From: Tetrahymena thermophila SB210 | Taxonomy: Eukaryota > Ciliophora > Oligohymenophorea > Hymenostomatida > Tetrahymenidae | Assembly (NCBI RefSeq): GCF_000189635.1 | Contig: NW_002476421.1 | Location: forward strand, 149,428-213,427 | Reading direction: 5' to 3' | Length of the DNA: 64,000 nucleotides | Shown here: one piece after another, positions 11,127 through 24,891 of the stretch | Position numbering within the stretch: position 1 is the stretch's first letter | Layout of the letters: each line of letters opens with the position of its first letter | Translations under genes and position numbers: made by a program | Notes under the pieces: generated by a model | Databases searched by the model: none | What the model was told of the DNA's origin: nothing | The model's input: only the letters and a program-made list of their open reading frames with translations

Positions 11127-14100
11127 ATGGAAGATTAGCATAAGAAGGATATTTTCGACTAGATTTCAGTCACTAAGATTAGGCTTTTAGAATTTTTTTT
11201 GCAAGTTCCTGAAAATAAATTACAAAAGTTTTTGAAGTTAGAGCCTGATCTTTGCTGTGTTCCATTAAGAAATGTAATTAACTTTTCATAATTTTGTTAA
11301 AAACGTTTCTAAAAATTAAAAGCACAATGGGTAAGCATTAGGCATTAAAGCTTTGAAAGGAATTTCTAAGAGACTGATTAAAAAAAATGTCTTTGTAAAA
11401 TCCCTTCTGAGAGATGCATGGGTGATTACTAGATTAAGAGTTTATTATTTATTCAAGTTAGCAAATATTCATATGGAAAAAGTAGACTTAGATAAATATT
11501 AAGAATGCATTAAAGAAGCAGAAAAGGAAATAATTAATAGATTAAACACTCATGAAGACGAAGAAGCTCACGTGTTCAATGCTTTACTTAAAATAGAAGA
11601 GCTCAAATAACACGTGAGAGCTCACGATCTGGATATGTTGATATCTGACTATGAAAGAATTAAAGAATATATTAAAAAGATTAAAGAAACTGATTTTGGC
11701 TACTTACTAAATTTAAGAATTAATGCAAGTGTTGGATACGCTGCAAAGTTGATTTCCAATGATATTGTTTTACCTTAAAGATTTCATCAAGTTGTGCAAA
11801 TATACACAACTCATTATGAAGAGAAAAAGCAAGTTGTATTTGTAGACGGAAATGATCATTTTATTTATTATTTTTCTCAACTTTAACTTTGCAAATACAT
11901 GCAGAGAGTTGAGCAAATCAGTCAAGCTCTTGAATTAGCTTAAAGGATGAAAACTAGTCTAATGCGCAAGAAACTTAAAATGAAGGCCAAGCTTAAAGAG
12001 CATTTATTTTCTGAATTTACTCATTTTTTTGAGGCGTGTATAAGCTTTTTGCAAAACGATTAAAGTCCAAGGATTTTTGATTGTAAGAAGAATATGAAAA
12101 AGAAAAAAGAAATGATCATATAAAGCCTATTCAATTTTTATGATGATAAGGAGGAACAATTATAAGATAAAGAAGCAGAAAGATTACAAAAGGAAAAAGA
12201 TGAAATTGATGAAGCAGAGTTAAATAAGCTAAATATTAAATACCAGCAAGATTATAAGCTTGTTGGTAGTCTCTCTAAATATCTAAATAATCTTTAAGTG
12301 AAAAAAGAAGATAAATAGATGGGTATTTTTGGGTTTACAAAGTAGAATCAAAAGCAGCAATAGCAAATATTTGAGGAACTGCAAGAAAAAATACTTTAGA
12401 AATAAAATGATGAACAATAGCAAGAGAATTTAAATTAATAAATTGAGGATTAAAATCTGAATCAATAAATTGAGGATAAAAATTTGAATCAGAAATAAAA
12501 AACTGTTCCTTCTTAAAAATCAATAGTTAATATAATTTCTTGCAGAAATATATAGTAAATTAACTTAGTAAAATCAAAAACTAATCCACCTCATTAAGAA
12601 GAGGTTGATGACTTTGAAGAAAAGTTAATAAAAAACGAAAAGAGAATGCACACTGAGGGAGATAAAGAGGAAAACAACTTTCAAAGCTTGGATACTATTT
12701 TTGATTATTTTGGATAAGAGAAATAAAATTTTATGAAAAATAAATTGAAAGTTTAGAAATAATATTAAAAAAATTAGAACTATTTTAGTAATGAACCTCT
12801 CTAAACAGAGAAGATGAAAGTTTTCCATAATTAAAAGGAAAAGTCTAGCTCTCAAAGGTCTATTTAATTAAATTAGCAGAGGCTATCTCTAACACTAAAT
12901 AGCAATTAACTAAAAAATATAAATTTTGATGAACTAAACAAATAAAAAGTACAATCAACTAAAAGTATAAATAGTATTAAAAGTGAGCTATTAATATAAG
13001 ATTTTGTGAGCTAAGCAAACTAAAGTTTATAGAAAAAATAATAATCATCTGAATCTGAACTTTTTCAACAACCTTCGAGTAGAGCAATTAATTTTTAATC
13101 ATCTAATAATTTATTGAAGCAAGAAGGAGTAATCAGTGATAGAAAAGGAAGTTAGAAATAAATAATTATGGAAATATCTGAGAGGTTGCAATCACAGTAA
13201 TCTGATAATTAAGCAAATTCTAGAAATAACTAAAAACTTTTAAAAGATAACTAGATAGCTTCAGGTGAATACCAAACTAACTCTGCTGAAAATTACATTA
13301 AAGATGAATTTCAAATATTCCAAAACAAGTTTAGTGTTACTATCGAAAAAGACACTCCTAATGGAGTTGAATCATAATTAGAATAATTCAAGAATCACTT
13401 TTTTAAAAGCAGTAGCAGCAATAATATAAAAATAAATATTAATTAGCCCTAACACTCACAGAGCAGCAGTATTGAAAAGGAAGAATAAGCAGCACCTCAA
13501 ATACAAATATATGAAAATTAGCAAAATGAATAAAATAAAAATGAAACTCTTAACAATAAAAAAATGACAGTTTAAATTGTAAAAGAAAAAGACAACTTAG
13601 CAGGAAAGCACAAAAAATCAAAAACTCTCTAGCAATTTGATAAAATAACATCTTTTTTAGATTTATATCGTAACGATATAGCCGCTAAATAAACTACCAC
13701 ATAATCTACATAAAACAGCAATAACAGTATTAAAATAATTTAAAAAATTCACAAATTTAATAATTAATCACAAAATTAAATTGAAGATTCGTTAAATAAA
13801 AATCAAACTTAAAAAAATTAAAATGAAATTTTACAAAATCAAAATGAAATAATGCAAAATTAAAATGAAATTTATTCCAATGCTAGAAGGAACCACTCTC
13901 TCAGAGATAGTAATTCTAGCAGGTTTAACAATATTCCAAAAGAATCAAGCCAATAGCACAATAATTTTATTACAGAAAGTAGTCTGTAAAACTAATCTCA
14001 AATAACAACGTAATAATCACAAAGAAATCAAAGTCTCAAAATTAAAATAATTCCTTCAGAAGTTGAGAAATTTCATTTAGCTCCCTTTTTCAGTTAAAAA

Positions 14101-17100
14101 AATATGATGAAGCACTTAAATCACAGAAAGAAAATCCCTTCTCAATAAGCAGAAAGCTTTTAATCTCCAAACAAATCTTTGGTTACATAAACTCAAATAA
14201 ATAGCAGTTCAAATATGAACTTTTAGAGCCAAACAAAAGAAACTAATTAAAGTAATTTAAAATACATTGAAACTCTTAACACCGAGAAATCTTTTTTATC
14301 AAATACAAATAGTAACAATTATTTTCAGTAAATCCCATCACCACCAAATAATAATAACATAAAAATTACATATTCTGGAAATAAAATAAGAAAACTCTCA
14401 CTTCTTTCTTCTAATAAAACTATCAATCAGCCATTCCAAATTCAAAATCAAGATGCTGTGCTTGAAGAAAACAATATTGAAAGCGAAGATGATCAAGGCA
14501 AGTCAATCCATAATAAACTTAATTCATAAAACAAAATAGCAATTTAATAAAAACTTAAGACATAATAAAATAGCAATGAAAATCCTCCCACAAATATCAA
14601 TAGTATATTTAATAAAATAAACAAGAGAAAGAGCCATCAATCTACCTTTACAGTCAATTAAAGTGGTATGCAAACCTAATAAAATATAGCTCCAAAAACA
14701 CAAAGAAACTCAATGTCTGATTTGTAAGAATCATATCAGCTAAATAAAGCTTCTCATAATGATATGCTAGAAAATGTTGATACAGACATACATTCTTTAT
14801 CAAGTCAAACACTTCAATTATCTCTAAAAAATACGGGAAGATCAACAAAAAATAAAAATGAGGAAGAGTAGCAAAATAAAATCAAAGAATATTTTTAAAA
14901 ATAAAACTAAACTTTTGGGAATGATGAAAAATATGGACTTCTTCAATTGTACCTAAATAAAATGCTTTACGTGAATCCATATGATTATTTACCTAAAAAA
15001 TCACCAAAAGAAGTTTATTCATTTATGAAAAATAAATTTACTAAAACTGAAACATCTTAAAGTTAATCCTCCTAAATGTATTAATTAGATGATATTTAAT
15101 AAAGTAATGACTAAATTATTGAGAATGTTTAGTTTTAAGACTAGGCAGCAGCAAATTTAAATGCTATTAATTAATAATTGTAAGTAGGAAATGAAGATTT
15201 TTAACAGATAAGAAAGAGTTCTTTTAATTCTTAATCTCATAATAAATTTACAGCTAACCATAAATCACTAGATTTTATATTTGCTCAGCAATAAATGTAA
15301 TTATCTTAAGCTTAGATGCATAAACACTCATAAACTTAAACATCAAATTTATAATAGTAAAATGTACCATCTATCAATATTAATCTTTTAGCCTAGCATA
15401 GAAATTCAATTAGTACTTAACAAAATTCTATCACAAACTAGTAGAACAGGTCCTTCCTAAGCTTATAACGAAACTCTGTTGCATTAAATAAGCACCAAAA
15501 TGTTGCTATGACCCATAGAAACTCAGCAATAAGTGCATTTTCAGAACCAAGGGCTAGTTAATATTTAAAAGAAGACCTTTCACAGCAAACCCCTTAAATT
15601 AAAATTAATTCAAATGCTAATATTCAAGCATAAGAAAAAAAGTATTTTTACTTATTAAGCAAATTATTAATTAAATTTTTTTAATTATCCAAAATAAAAC
15701 AAAAGGAGCAGTGATCCAAAACATAAAAGCAATAACAATAGCTTGGATGAAAACGAATCAGAAAAGCTTAGAATAACTGTATTTTTAAATAAATTCACCT
15801 TTTTTTTTAAAATAATTAATTTTGTTTTTTCTTTTTAAATAATTAAAATGTATTTTAAATAAATCTATCTATCAATCAATCATTTTTTTAATATTAATTT
15901 GGTTAAACTTTTGATAAAAAGCTGATTGAATAAATTTAAATGGCGAAGGATGAAATAAAGCAGGAATAAAGGCAAAGTTACTCAAAATAAGTTACTTTAT
16001 TTACGTTAAATAGTCTCCATTCATAAGAATCAATTGGGTCTGGAACTAAAGAAAATAAATCGAAATTTGCACCATAAAGCACAAAAATATCAGCATTTAA
16101 GCCTAAACTATTTACAAAGTAAAATTTTTTCAACAATTAATATTTTTTAATTCATTTTTTATAAATCTTTGTTTAAATAAAATAGAAATAGTTTTGACTC
16201 AGATAAATCAGATCAGTCAAATTCTCCTGTTGGAGAAAAGACTGTAAGAAATTTTAATTTATTGAAGAGATCAAAAGCATTTGAAAAGATAGATGATGAA
16301 GAAGAAGAAATAGGATCATAGTCGTAGCATCCATCTACTTAGATGCACTCTGCAACAAGTCCAAATAACGATTAAGTGAAGTCTATAAATAGCATAGCAT
16401 TTATTTTAGCTAGTAAAAAAAATTGGTTTAAGGTTTAAAATAAAGAATTAACATTAAGTCAGCGCGTAACAAGGCAATAGATTGCAAATGATGAGATTAG
16501 CTAAAAGATTATGCAACTCAGACTTAAATTTCCATCATTTTGTTTTAGTACTCACAGAATAGGTAGGTTTTAGAATTGGAATGTGCGTTATGTTGAATAT
16601 TATCATGAAAACAAGTGCTTCTAAATTAATTTTTTAGGTGCAGATAATCTTTTCTATAAAATGTTTATTCCAGCAAAACAGCTTAAAGACTTCAATCACA
16701 GCTAAAATAAGTTTATTACTATATGGCCAATAATACTTGATTATCTTTAAGATTATATGGAGTAGAAAAAAATTATATTAAAATTTAGTGATGATACAAA
16801 TTAATAAAAGAAGATTGAAATTAAAGATAGTGGTATTTCAAAATACTTTTAAGAAAATAAAATTGATTCTACTGTCACTGAAGTAATTAATAAAATTATA
16901 GCTTATAAGAATCGAAAGGATTAAATTGATCAAAATGAATCCCTCGAATCCATTAAATCAGAATCTAGTGACGAAGAAGAAAGTTAAAAAGATTTAGATT
17001 CTGATGAAAAAATTAATAACAATAATAAAAATAAAAAGAAAAATCCATACAGATTCTTCCTTGGATTAGCCCGTAAAAATTCTTACTTCCCAACACCAAG

Positions 17101-20100
17101 AGATGCTCTAGCTGCTGCAAAGATAAAAAAGATTTTTGAAATTCTTCTTTTTAGGTTCATTTTTAATTTAAGCTTTCAAATATTTAAAATTAATTCATAA
17201 ACTAATTTAACAGGTACATGTATGACTAACTCCGTCCAACTGGTAAAAAGCTCATTTTGAAAAAGGATGCCTCAACTTAGAAGTATAAAACCCTCTCAAA
17301 AAAAATCTAAAAGCTAGAAAATGATCTAGAAAAAAATACTTTTAATTAGCTGTTTAAAAGTAATCAATTTTCTTTAAATTATTCTTGACTTGACGATAAA
17401 TATTTAATTAAAATCTTTTTTAAAAAACTTTATGACAATAAAAATTCTATTTGAAATGATTTTAATTGAATTAAAAATAACTTTTTATGTTTTTTTATTT
17501 TTAACAGAAGCACCTACAGGAAATTCGATTGATAAATTAACTTCATAAAAATTTGGAATGCTTTAACTAAGATAAAAAGTGCAAAAAGATTTAATGAAAA
17601 TACCAGATAAATAAGAGTATTAGATTGAATAGATATGGAAACTGAGATATAGAGAGAATTTGTATTAACTGTGTTCTTTTATATTAAAGACTAAAGAAAA
17701 TTGGTTTTATTTTGTAAGCTTAAACCTTGCCTTTAAGAAAGATCATAATGCTCTTCTTTAGGTGTTCTTAAAGAAAAATTCTAATAAAAGTCTTAAAGAT
17801 TCATTTGAAAAAATAATCTCAATTTAATTACTCCATAAACCTAAATAAGAAAAAAATATTGAAGAGTAAATATAAGAATAATAGCTAAAAGAATAAAAAA
17901 TACTGCAGCTAATTGAACTCTAATAACAGTAAGAGTCTACTCCTAATAAAAGATACTCTATTTAGAGAAACTAATCTGCTAAATTGAGTACTTTTTCTTA
18001 AAACAAATTATTGACAAATATTCCTACTTTACAGAAAGATCCAGACCCTAAAAAGAGTATCAGCAGACAGAAAATATTTTAAGAAGGCGATTTTAAGGAG
18101 ATTCTAAGATATTTTGATTTAAATAGCATTATAAGAGGTATTGTAACAACCTAGAAAATACCAAAAACATTTAAAAATATCGCAATTAAAAATATAAAGA
18201 AAAGAATTGTAATTACAGAAGAATAACTCTTTTTAAGACTGTAATCAATAATTATTAATCGTTCAATTTTATTTTTGTTAAAATTATTTCAACTTATATT
18301 TAATTAGGGATAAAATAGATATTATTAGTAGAAAAATGTTAAAGCATCCTCCTATCATAGTATAATAAGACATTCCTGATTCATCAGATCCTAGAATGAG
18401 AGATTTTCTAACTAAATAAACTCCTTTTAACCCTTTGTTTGATTATGCCTATAAAAAATCTGATTTCCGTTAAGAGAAAGGGCAAGGCAAATAACATAAT
18501 CTTGACTAAAGCATGGATCTCTCCTCTGAAGATAGTGATGATTTTCATGGATTCCTAAGTGAAAACAAAGTTTAATACATCAAAGAAGTGCAAGAAGATT
18601 TTGAGAAAATAGAGAAAGCTGAAAAAGCTAATAATTACTACTTTGAAGAGTTACACTTTAAGTGTTCATGCAATATGAAGCAAAGCAACGACTCTATTTA
18701 TCTAAAATATTAATATTAGGGTACTGTATTTTATCTTAAAGTTACTATGCATGGAGAAGAGCACACTGAAAATGACCATTTTACAGAAAATATACATGCT
18801 CATCTTGACATAACAGTTATAGCTCCTAAGCTAAGATTTAGAAAAACATATTCTACAAGCAAGAGAAAAGCCCTTCTTCTCTTCAACAGCTTTAAAAAGT
18901 AAATATCTTTTAATCAGAAATTTTTAACCAAAAATAACTTAAAAAGCAAATGATTTTTAATTAAATTATTATTTTTAAAAATATCTCATAGGATTAAATA
19001 TAAAAATGCATTTGATCCTCCAATTTTCTTAAAGACTAGAAAAAGAATAGAATTAGATTTTCAAACAAACATCTAAAGAGTTTCAAGAAGAAAAACTATT
19101 GGTGAAATCATGCAAAGAAAAGAAGTCAAAATATTAAATTTATCTGAGCTGCCATCTTTCGAAATATTGAAATTGGCTTTATTAAAAAATTCTTCATAAA
19201 TGGAAAGCTTAAGATCGTTTAAAAGATTTTCTATTGTGGATTAAATAGGGTCATTTGGAAAGGTAATTTATTTAACAAAATACATAAAAATAAATATGCA
19301 AAATGTAAATAGGTTGTAGTAACAATGACAATATTCCATGATTTTAAATTCGGTAAATTATACTCTCTTGAGTTTCAAGATTTTACCTCAAAGTCAAGGC
19401 TATATAGAATAGCTCTTAACGATAACGATTTAGGAGATTTATTTGGTATCAAGTTATACGATGATGACAATGGAGATACCATAATAAAAATCATAAGAAG
19501 GATATGCTACCATGTAAGATTTGAGCAATAAAATGTCTATAGAGTAATTAATTAATTGTTAATTAAATATTAATTATTAATTAAAATATTTTTACATTTT
19601 ATTTTTATTGGAAAAAAGGTGCCTTTTCTTCATTTTAGAGAGGAATAGTACAGGAAGGGACTGTCTTTAAACAAAAGAAACTTAATAGATAGATTGAGAA
19701 AGAATGAGTTTTATGGAAACTACAGAAGATTTTACAATAAAATAGTTAAATACACTTTTGAAAAAGAAAATTTAAATAAGAATAAAAAACTTTATTTAAT
19801 TGATGCCTAAAGGAAACACAGCAGAATTATTTTTCATAAAGTATTTTTCCATCAGAATGAATATTTTATTATGACGATTAAAAAAAGCTTGGTCTTACAG
19901 CAATTTTGGATGATATTTATATACGTTCCTAAAACAAGTAGAAGAATCATGGGATACATTCAGAGCAGAGATATAGAGCAGATATAATTTTAAAATCTTA
20001 ATAAGGATATGGGATTATTTGAAATTTATGATAGGGATTAGCCATTTAAAAGTTATTAGGATTTCATCACTGAAGTTTGCAAAAATGAATTAAAAAAAAG

Positions 20101-21667
20101 TCCAGTGACAAACCAGGTTAGAAAAAAAACGTTCTTAAGAGAGTTTTAAAAGAAATTAAGTTAAAAAGTAAAAACCTAAAATAGCATTTAGTTAGATAAA
20201 ATTAACGATGGGAGTGCGCCTTCCAGTCCTGATATGATTCATATGGATAATTAATATGAAGAAGAAGATTAACTTGAATTACCCTCAGAAGATGAACCTG
20301 TTAAGTAAATACCAAACTAAAAGATTTCTCCAAGATTAATCCTTGAATAATAAAAAATAATCTTACCATAAAAAATAATTTAACGACATGAAAAGAGATA
20401 TGGTACTCATATACATTTTAATCCAATCCAAGAAGAATAAACTGATACACAAATGAAACTTGTCTTAGAAGAAAAATTCCATTAAATTACAGGATAAATT
20501 AGTAAAGCATATAAGCAGTCATATGTGCTTTCTTATAGACTTTCCAATCTTTCTTAATTTGTAGAAATGAAAATTTGGGAAGGTAAGATTTGTTTGTTTT
20601 TTATCTTACTTTTACAGTTTTTTTTTTTTAATTTTATTATTGATATACAACATAATTTTTCTCCTTTTAAAAAGAATCATTTGAAATAAAAAAATTAATT
20701 TATAGATATTAATTTAAAAATTTTATGAAATTTGTGATAGTTGTGATCGATCAAAAAAAATTTATTATGTTAAACAAAAATAAATATTTTAAATTAATTA
20801 ATCAGATCAATTTTAATTTAAATTTAAAATTAATAAAAAGATATCACTAGTAAAATGGTTTTAAAGTACAAAGGATAAAGCTATGTAATGCAAATGGGTA
20901 ATATATCAGTTCCGATGCAAGAATTCATTAACTCAAACTAGATTTAAACAGATTAAGGACCTGAAATTTTTGTTGAATATTTTATAGGCAAATAGCATAA
21001 TTAAGGAGAGTACTTAGTGACTTAAAGCTTTGAAGAAATATCTTATCCCTCTTCACTTCATTACTATATATATTTGAGATTTTATCACTTTAGCTAGGTT
21101 GGTATTATGCATAAAAAGGTTAACTTAAGAGAGTTATTAAATTTATTTATAGCTGACGGATATTACAAATATTAAACTAATTACATGCACTCTAAGCTAT
21201 AGTTATAAGATTTAGTTTAGCTGTGTGATTTTGTCAGTTATAAATTAAAAACAGGTACGTATGGAAGTATTCTGAATTAGAATTAATTTTAATATAAAAG
21301 AACTGGATTAGAAAGTTATTCTCGTAAAACACTATAAACTCTAGTTAAAGAATAAGAACAAGAAGAGGGAGAAAATGGAGTTGTTGAAAAGTTTGTTTTT
21401 TAACCAAAACCTTACAGTATAGTCAAAGTATACATAAAAAGAGCTAACAGAATTGTAGAATTTGTTATTTACACTCCATCTACTTTTTAAACATTTAAGA
21501 AAAAATACAATATATCAGAAATTTCTCTATCAATTCCATTTATTAATCTTTATCTTAAAGCAGGTCTTTACCGTCCTTTAGCAAGGAATATTTTGAAACT
21601 TCTTCATAAAGAGTTATCCTTTCATTTAAAAAACTCTTTAAAATAAAAACAGATCTCAAATATTTGA
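11127..21667 (+). CDS. Giant protein, about 3155 residues, twelve exons, family not recognised
   Basis: Exons: 11127-11273, 11323-15641, 15706-15778, 15922-16118, 16186-17154, 17214-17359, 17508-18240, 18308-18898, 18992-19262, 19313-19543, 19619-20582, 20841-21667; total 9468 nt, each junction in phase, TGA at 21665. Residues 50-300 are helical and basic (ISKRLIKKN, YLFKLANIHMEKV, RMKTSLMRKKLKMKAK). Residues about 400-1480 are low-complexity Q/N/S/K with many possible phosphosites. From about 1550 the protein changes to repeated strand-rich segments, each with alternating hydrophobic residues such as NWFYFVSLNL, GTVFYLKVTMHG, NEYFIMTIKKS and QSYVMQMGNIS. No TM segment or known catalytic motif was seen. 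Alternative: two genes, with a second start at ATG 15940; the coding-like small exon 15706-15778 argues for one gene. Possibly a cytoskeletal or ciliary scaffold; inference only. Confidence 0.75.
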
Positions 21668-22400
21668 AATTTTATATTATTAACTTTCATAATATTTAAT
21701 ATATTTTAATATTTTTAGTTTTGTAAAATAAAGTAATTAATTAATTTTATCAATTAAGTATAATTTATAGAAAAATTACTTTTTCATATAACTATAATTA
21801 ATAATATTGCATTTTACTTAATAATTATATCATTTACTATTAAAATTAAATTTAATAAATCAAATATAAATGTAAAACGAATTTAAAATAAGCAAACAAA
21901 TTCAGTTAACTTTTAAAATACAAATTAGCAATTAAAAAATAACAAAAAAGAATTATAAAAAATCTGAAAAAAAAGTTAATTTTCTCTCTAATTATAAGAA
22001 CTAATTTGATAAATAGCTTACATGGTTGATTTAAAAACATAGAAGCAAAGATAAGTCACAAAAAGTAATCATCATAACCTATTTAGATTTAAAAAAAGAT
22101 AAATTATTAATAATTAAATAAACTATTTATTTTTTCTGATATTTGAAATACTTTAATCAGAATCAAAATATAAAAATTTATGATGATATAAATAATCTAT
22201 TTAAAAAGTATTGCTTCTAAGTCTAAAATAAATAGTGTTTTATTTATTCATGGAAAAATATTATTTAGATTTAATTGCATTACACTTAATTTAATTTATT
22301 ATTTAAACATAAAAAAAAGAATTGAAAAATAATTAATTAAATTTACAAAAAGAAAGAAAGAACCTTTAAAAATTTTTTAGTTTTTGATAGTTGAAAGTCT
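21668..22400. other. Intergenic AT-rich gap
   Basis: This is the 3' flank of the giant gene. It is A/T-rich spacer with many poly-A tracts; nothing coding-like was found. Confidence 0.45.
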
Positions 22401-23288
22401 ATGATATTTATAAAATCAACAAATTCTGACTTAAATGAAATCTTATTGAAAAAAATCCACAAGCAGGCAGATGAACTTCTAACATGTTCTTAATCACCCA
22501 CAAATTTTGATAGGAAAATTTTGAAAGAGCATAAAAGAGCAGAAGCTCTAAGCTTACTGCTAAATTTTTGCATGCATTCATTTTTTTTATTTATAAAAAT
22601 TGTAATAATTAATGGCATAAAATTAAATTATTGGTTATTTCTTACTAAATTTTGTTTCAAAATAAATATTAGATGGAAGAGTTAGTTATCCATAATATTT
22701 TTTACTTTTTTAAAATATGAATGTATTATGATTTATTTCATAAACTTAAAAATATTAGAATATCAAATATATCCCAAAACCAAGCCTCACCTTAACTCAA
22801 CAGCTTTGTTGTTTCATAAGATTAAATTAATAATTTTTAATTATTTACATTCTATAAAAATATTTATAAGGTTTAATTTTAACTCTTATTCTAATAAATG
22901 TACTGTTGATACTCATTAATTAAGGCTTCTCACTAAGATTTTTCGAAATTTGATTACATTTCAAGAAACTTTGAGAAAATTTATTTTTCAATAAGTTAAG
23001 TGTTAATATTTGAGAAACTACTATTATAAAATAATCAAATATAAATCTTTTTTTACCAAAAAAAATATTACATTTAATTTAATAGAAATAATATTTATTA
23101 ATGCACTTAAAAAAATTGAAAAAAAAATGTATTTCAAATAGTAGCTAGCTAGCTTTTTTAAAATATAAAAAAATATATTTGAACTGATTTTTTTTAACAT
23201 ATTTGTTATAATTCTTTTTATTAAACGAATTTTTATATTAAGTAGCTTGCTTTTTAACTTTGTAGCTGTTTAAAAAATCATAAGCTGA
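22401..23288 (+). CDS. Doubtful gene: open frame whose first 60 codons look coding
   Basis: From ATG 22401 the frame is open to TGA 23286-23288 (295 codons), long for chance when only TGA stops. Residues 1-60 have normal protein composition (LNEILLKKIHKQADELL, KILKEHKRAEALSLLL). The rest is F/I/K/N-rich like translated spacer. A two-exon reading is also possible: a GTAATA donor at 22600 and an ATATTAG acceptor at about 22671, followed by MEELVIHNIFYFF and TGA. There is no recognisable domain or signal peptide. It may be a decayed gene or a short real one. Confidence 0.3.
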
Positions 23289-23811
23289 CTTTAATTTATT
23301 TAATAATTTTAAATATTGATTTTGATTGATTGTTATTAGTTTTATTACTAGCTTCTATTTTATAATAGATTCTTATAGACATTAAAAATTTTTATTATTC
23401 TAAAATGAGTTATTTATTACAAACACCAAGGTAGTAAAATACTTCATAACTTAAAAAAATAATTTATAAAAAAATATTTTTATTATTTATTCAAATTCAA
23501 ATTCAATATCATTTTAATTATATTAATATACAAACAAGCACTATGATTTAAAGATAGATCAGATTATTATGAACTGACTCAATTTTTTTAAAAAATAACT
23601 TATTATTCAATTCCTTTTTATTGTATATTTTCTAAAATATTTATTATTAAAAGATAATAATTATTAAATAATTTAAACAATTAGATTTAAATATTTAAGT
23701 CAAATATTAATAGCAGATTATTCTTAAAATGATTTCAATAATTTTATATTAATTATAGTTTTTAATAAATGTAAATGTTTAATTGATTTGATTAACATCA
23801 GTTTTTAGCTA

Positions 23812-24891
23812 ATGGATGGTTAGAAATTAATTAATCTTTTAATTAGATAAAGAGCCAGCAACATGAAATTTATTGTAAGAATTCAAGAAATTAATAAACA
23901 CAAAATCGTCTAACTATCTTATGATCTTTCTTTTAAAATAATGAATGATCTTTTTAATTACATTTTTTTTGGTATAAGGATGAATCAAAATAGTTCATTA
24001 GTTTAAAAAGTATAAATATTTTTCTAATAAGTTATTATGATGAAAAGCAAAATATAAGGTAATTAATTAATTACTTTACCTTTTTATCATCAAACATTTT
24101 TTAACTTTAGTTACAATTTACATTGATTTAAAATTTTTAAATCTATGGTAAATTATTTAACTCTTAAATTTTGGCAATTTATTTTTTTAATCTAAAGCTT
24201 GATTAATAATAATAGCTTTTGTTTATTATTAATAAAATTTGCTAAATAATAGGTCATCACAACTTAAGAATTAACCTAAAATTAGCTAAATAGTAATTCA
24301 TTGCAACTTAAGAATTTATATAAAGTTAGCTTTTACAAAAATTAAATACAAACGTATCGCCTTATCCTACAATTTTATTTTGCTTTCATATTATTATTTT
24401 CTATCCGCAATCTATTTTATGCTTTAAATAGAAGTTACTTCTTAAATATTTATCTGAATATCTTTTATTCAATCAGTATAATTTTGATGTAGAAAATATT
24501 TATTTGAATATCTTAATAAAAAAATCACTTCTAAAATCGATTAATATCAACCATAATTTAGTTACTTTGCTTGAAATAACCTAAAAATTATTAACTATTA
24601 AAGAAAAATTATTAATTAATTCTTTCTTTCTTTCTATTTTTAGCCAAATTATCTTTTGATGGACAAAAATTTATGAAATCTGAATAAATATAATTTAGTT
24701 GTTAATTTGTTGGATAGTTATGCGTTATAAACATTTTTATAAGCTAATCTAATCTAAGATAAATTAATATAATTAATTAAAATATAAAAAAAAAAGAAAG
24801 CTATGAAAATAATTAACAGAAGCTTGCAAAAAAACGAATCAATTTCTCCTAGAAAAACTACTAAGTAGAATTCTCAGCTGTCAAGACTTGA
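23812..24891 (+). CDS. Doubtful two-exon gene running into the next gene
   Basis: Exon 1, 23812-24058, encodes a coding-like stretch beginning MDGQKLINLLIRQRAS and including MKFIVRIQEINKHKIVQLSY, ending at a G|GTAATT donor. A 585-base intron with a tandem duplication would end at the pyrimidine-rich CTATTTTTAG at 24643. Exon 2 continues in frame with AKLSFDGQKFMKSEQIQFS and stays open to TGA 24889-24891. That end overlaps the start of the gene at 24803 in another frame, which is unusual for ciliates, so the true 3' end, or one of the two starts, is probably different. No family was recognised. It may be a broken or mis-joined remnant. Confidence 0.35.
24241..24328. repeat. Two 44-base tandem copies
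   Basis: GCTAAATA...CAACTTAAGAATT...AAATTA occurs at 24241-24284 and again at 24285-24328 with scattered changes. A third, weaker relative with CACAACTTAA and AAACCTAAAATT lies near 27105-27135. Confidence 0.6.

Noticed and set aside
12335-14848. Minus-strand standard-code frames inside the giant gene (for example 12335-12523, 12625-12855, 14654-14848)
   Set aside because: They lie opposite a continuous plus-strand coding frame of 1440 codons and are the expected shadows of its Q/N/K-rich codons.
19325-19531. A stand-alone 68-residue gene at 19325
   Set aside because: It is exon 10 of the giant gene read up to the first TAA; flanking exons join in phase.
15940-21667. Independent second gene starting at ATG 15940
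   Set aside because: The small exon 15706-15778 has strong coding character and links both halves in phase, so one gene is preferred; two genes remain possible.
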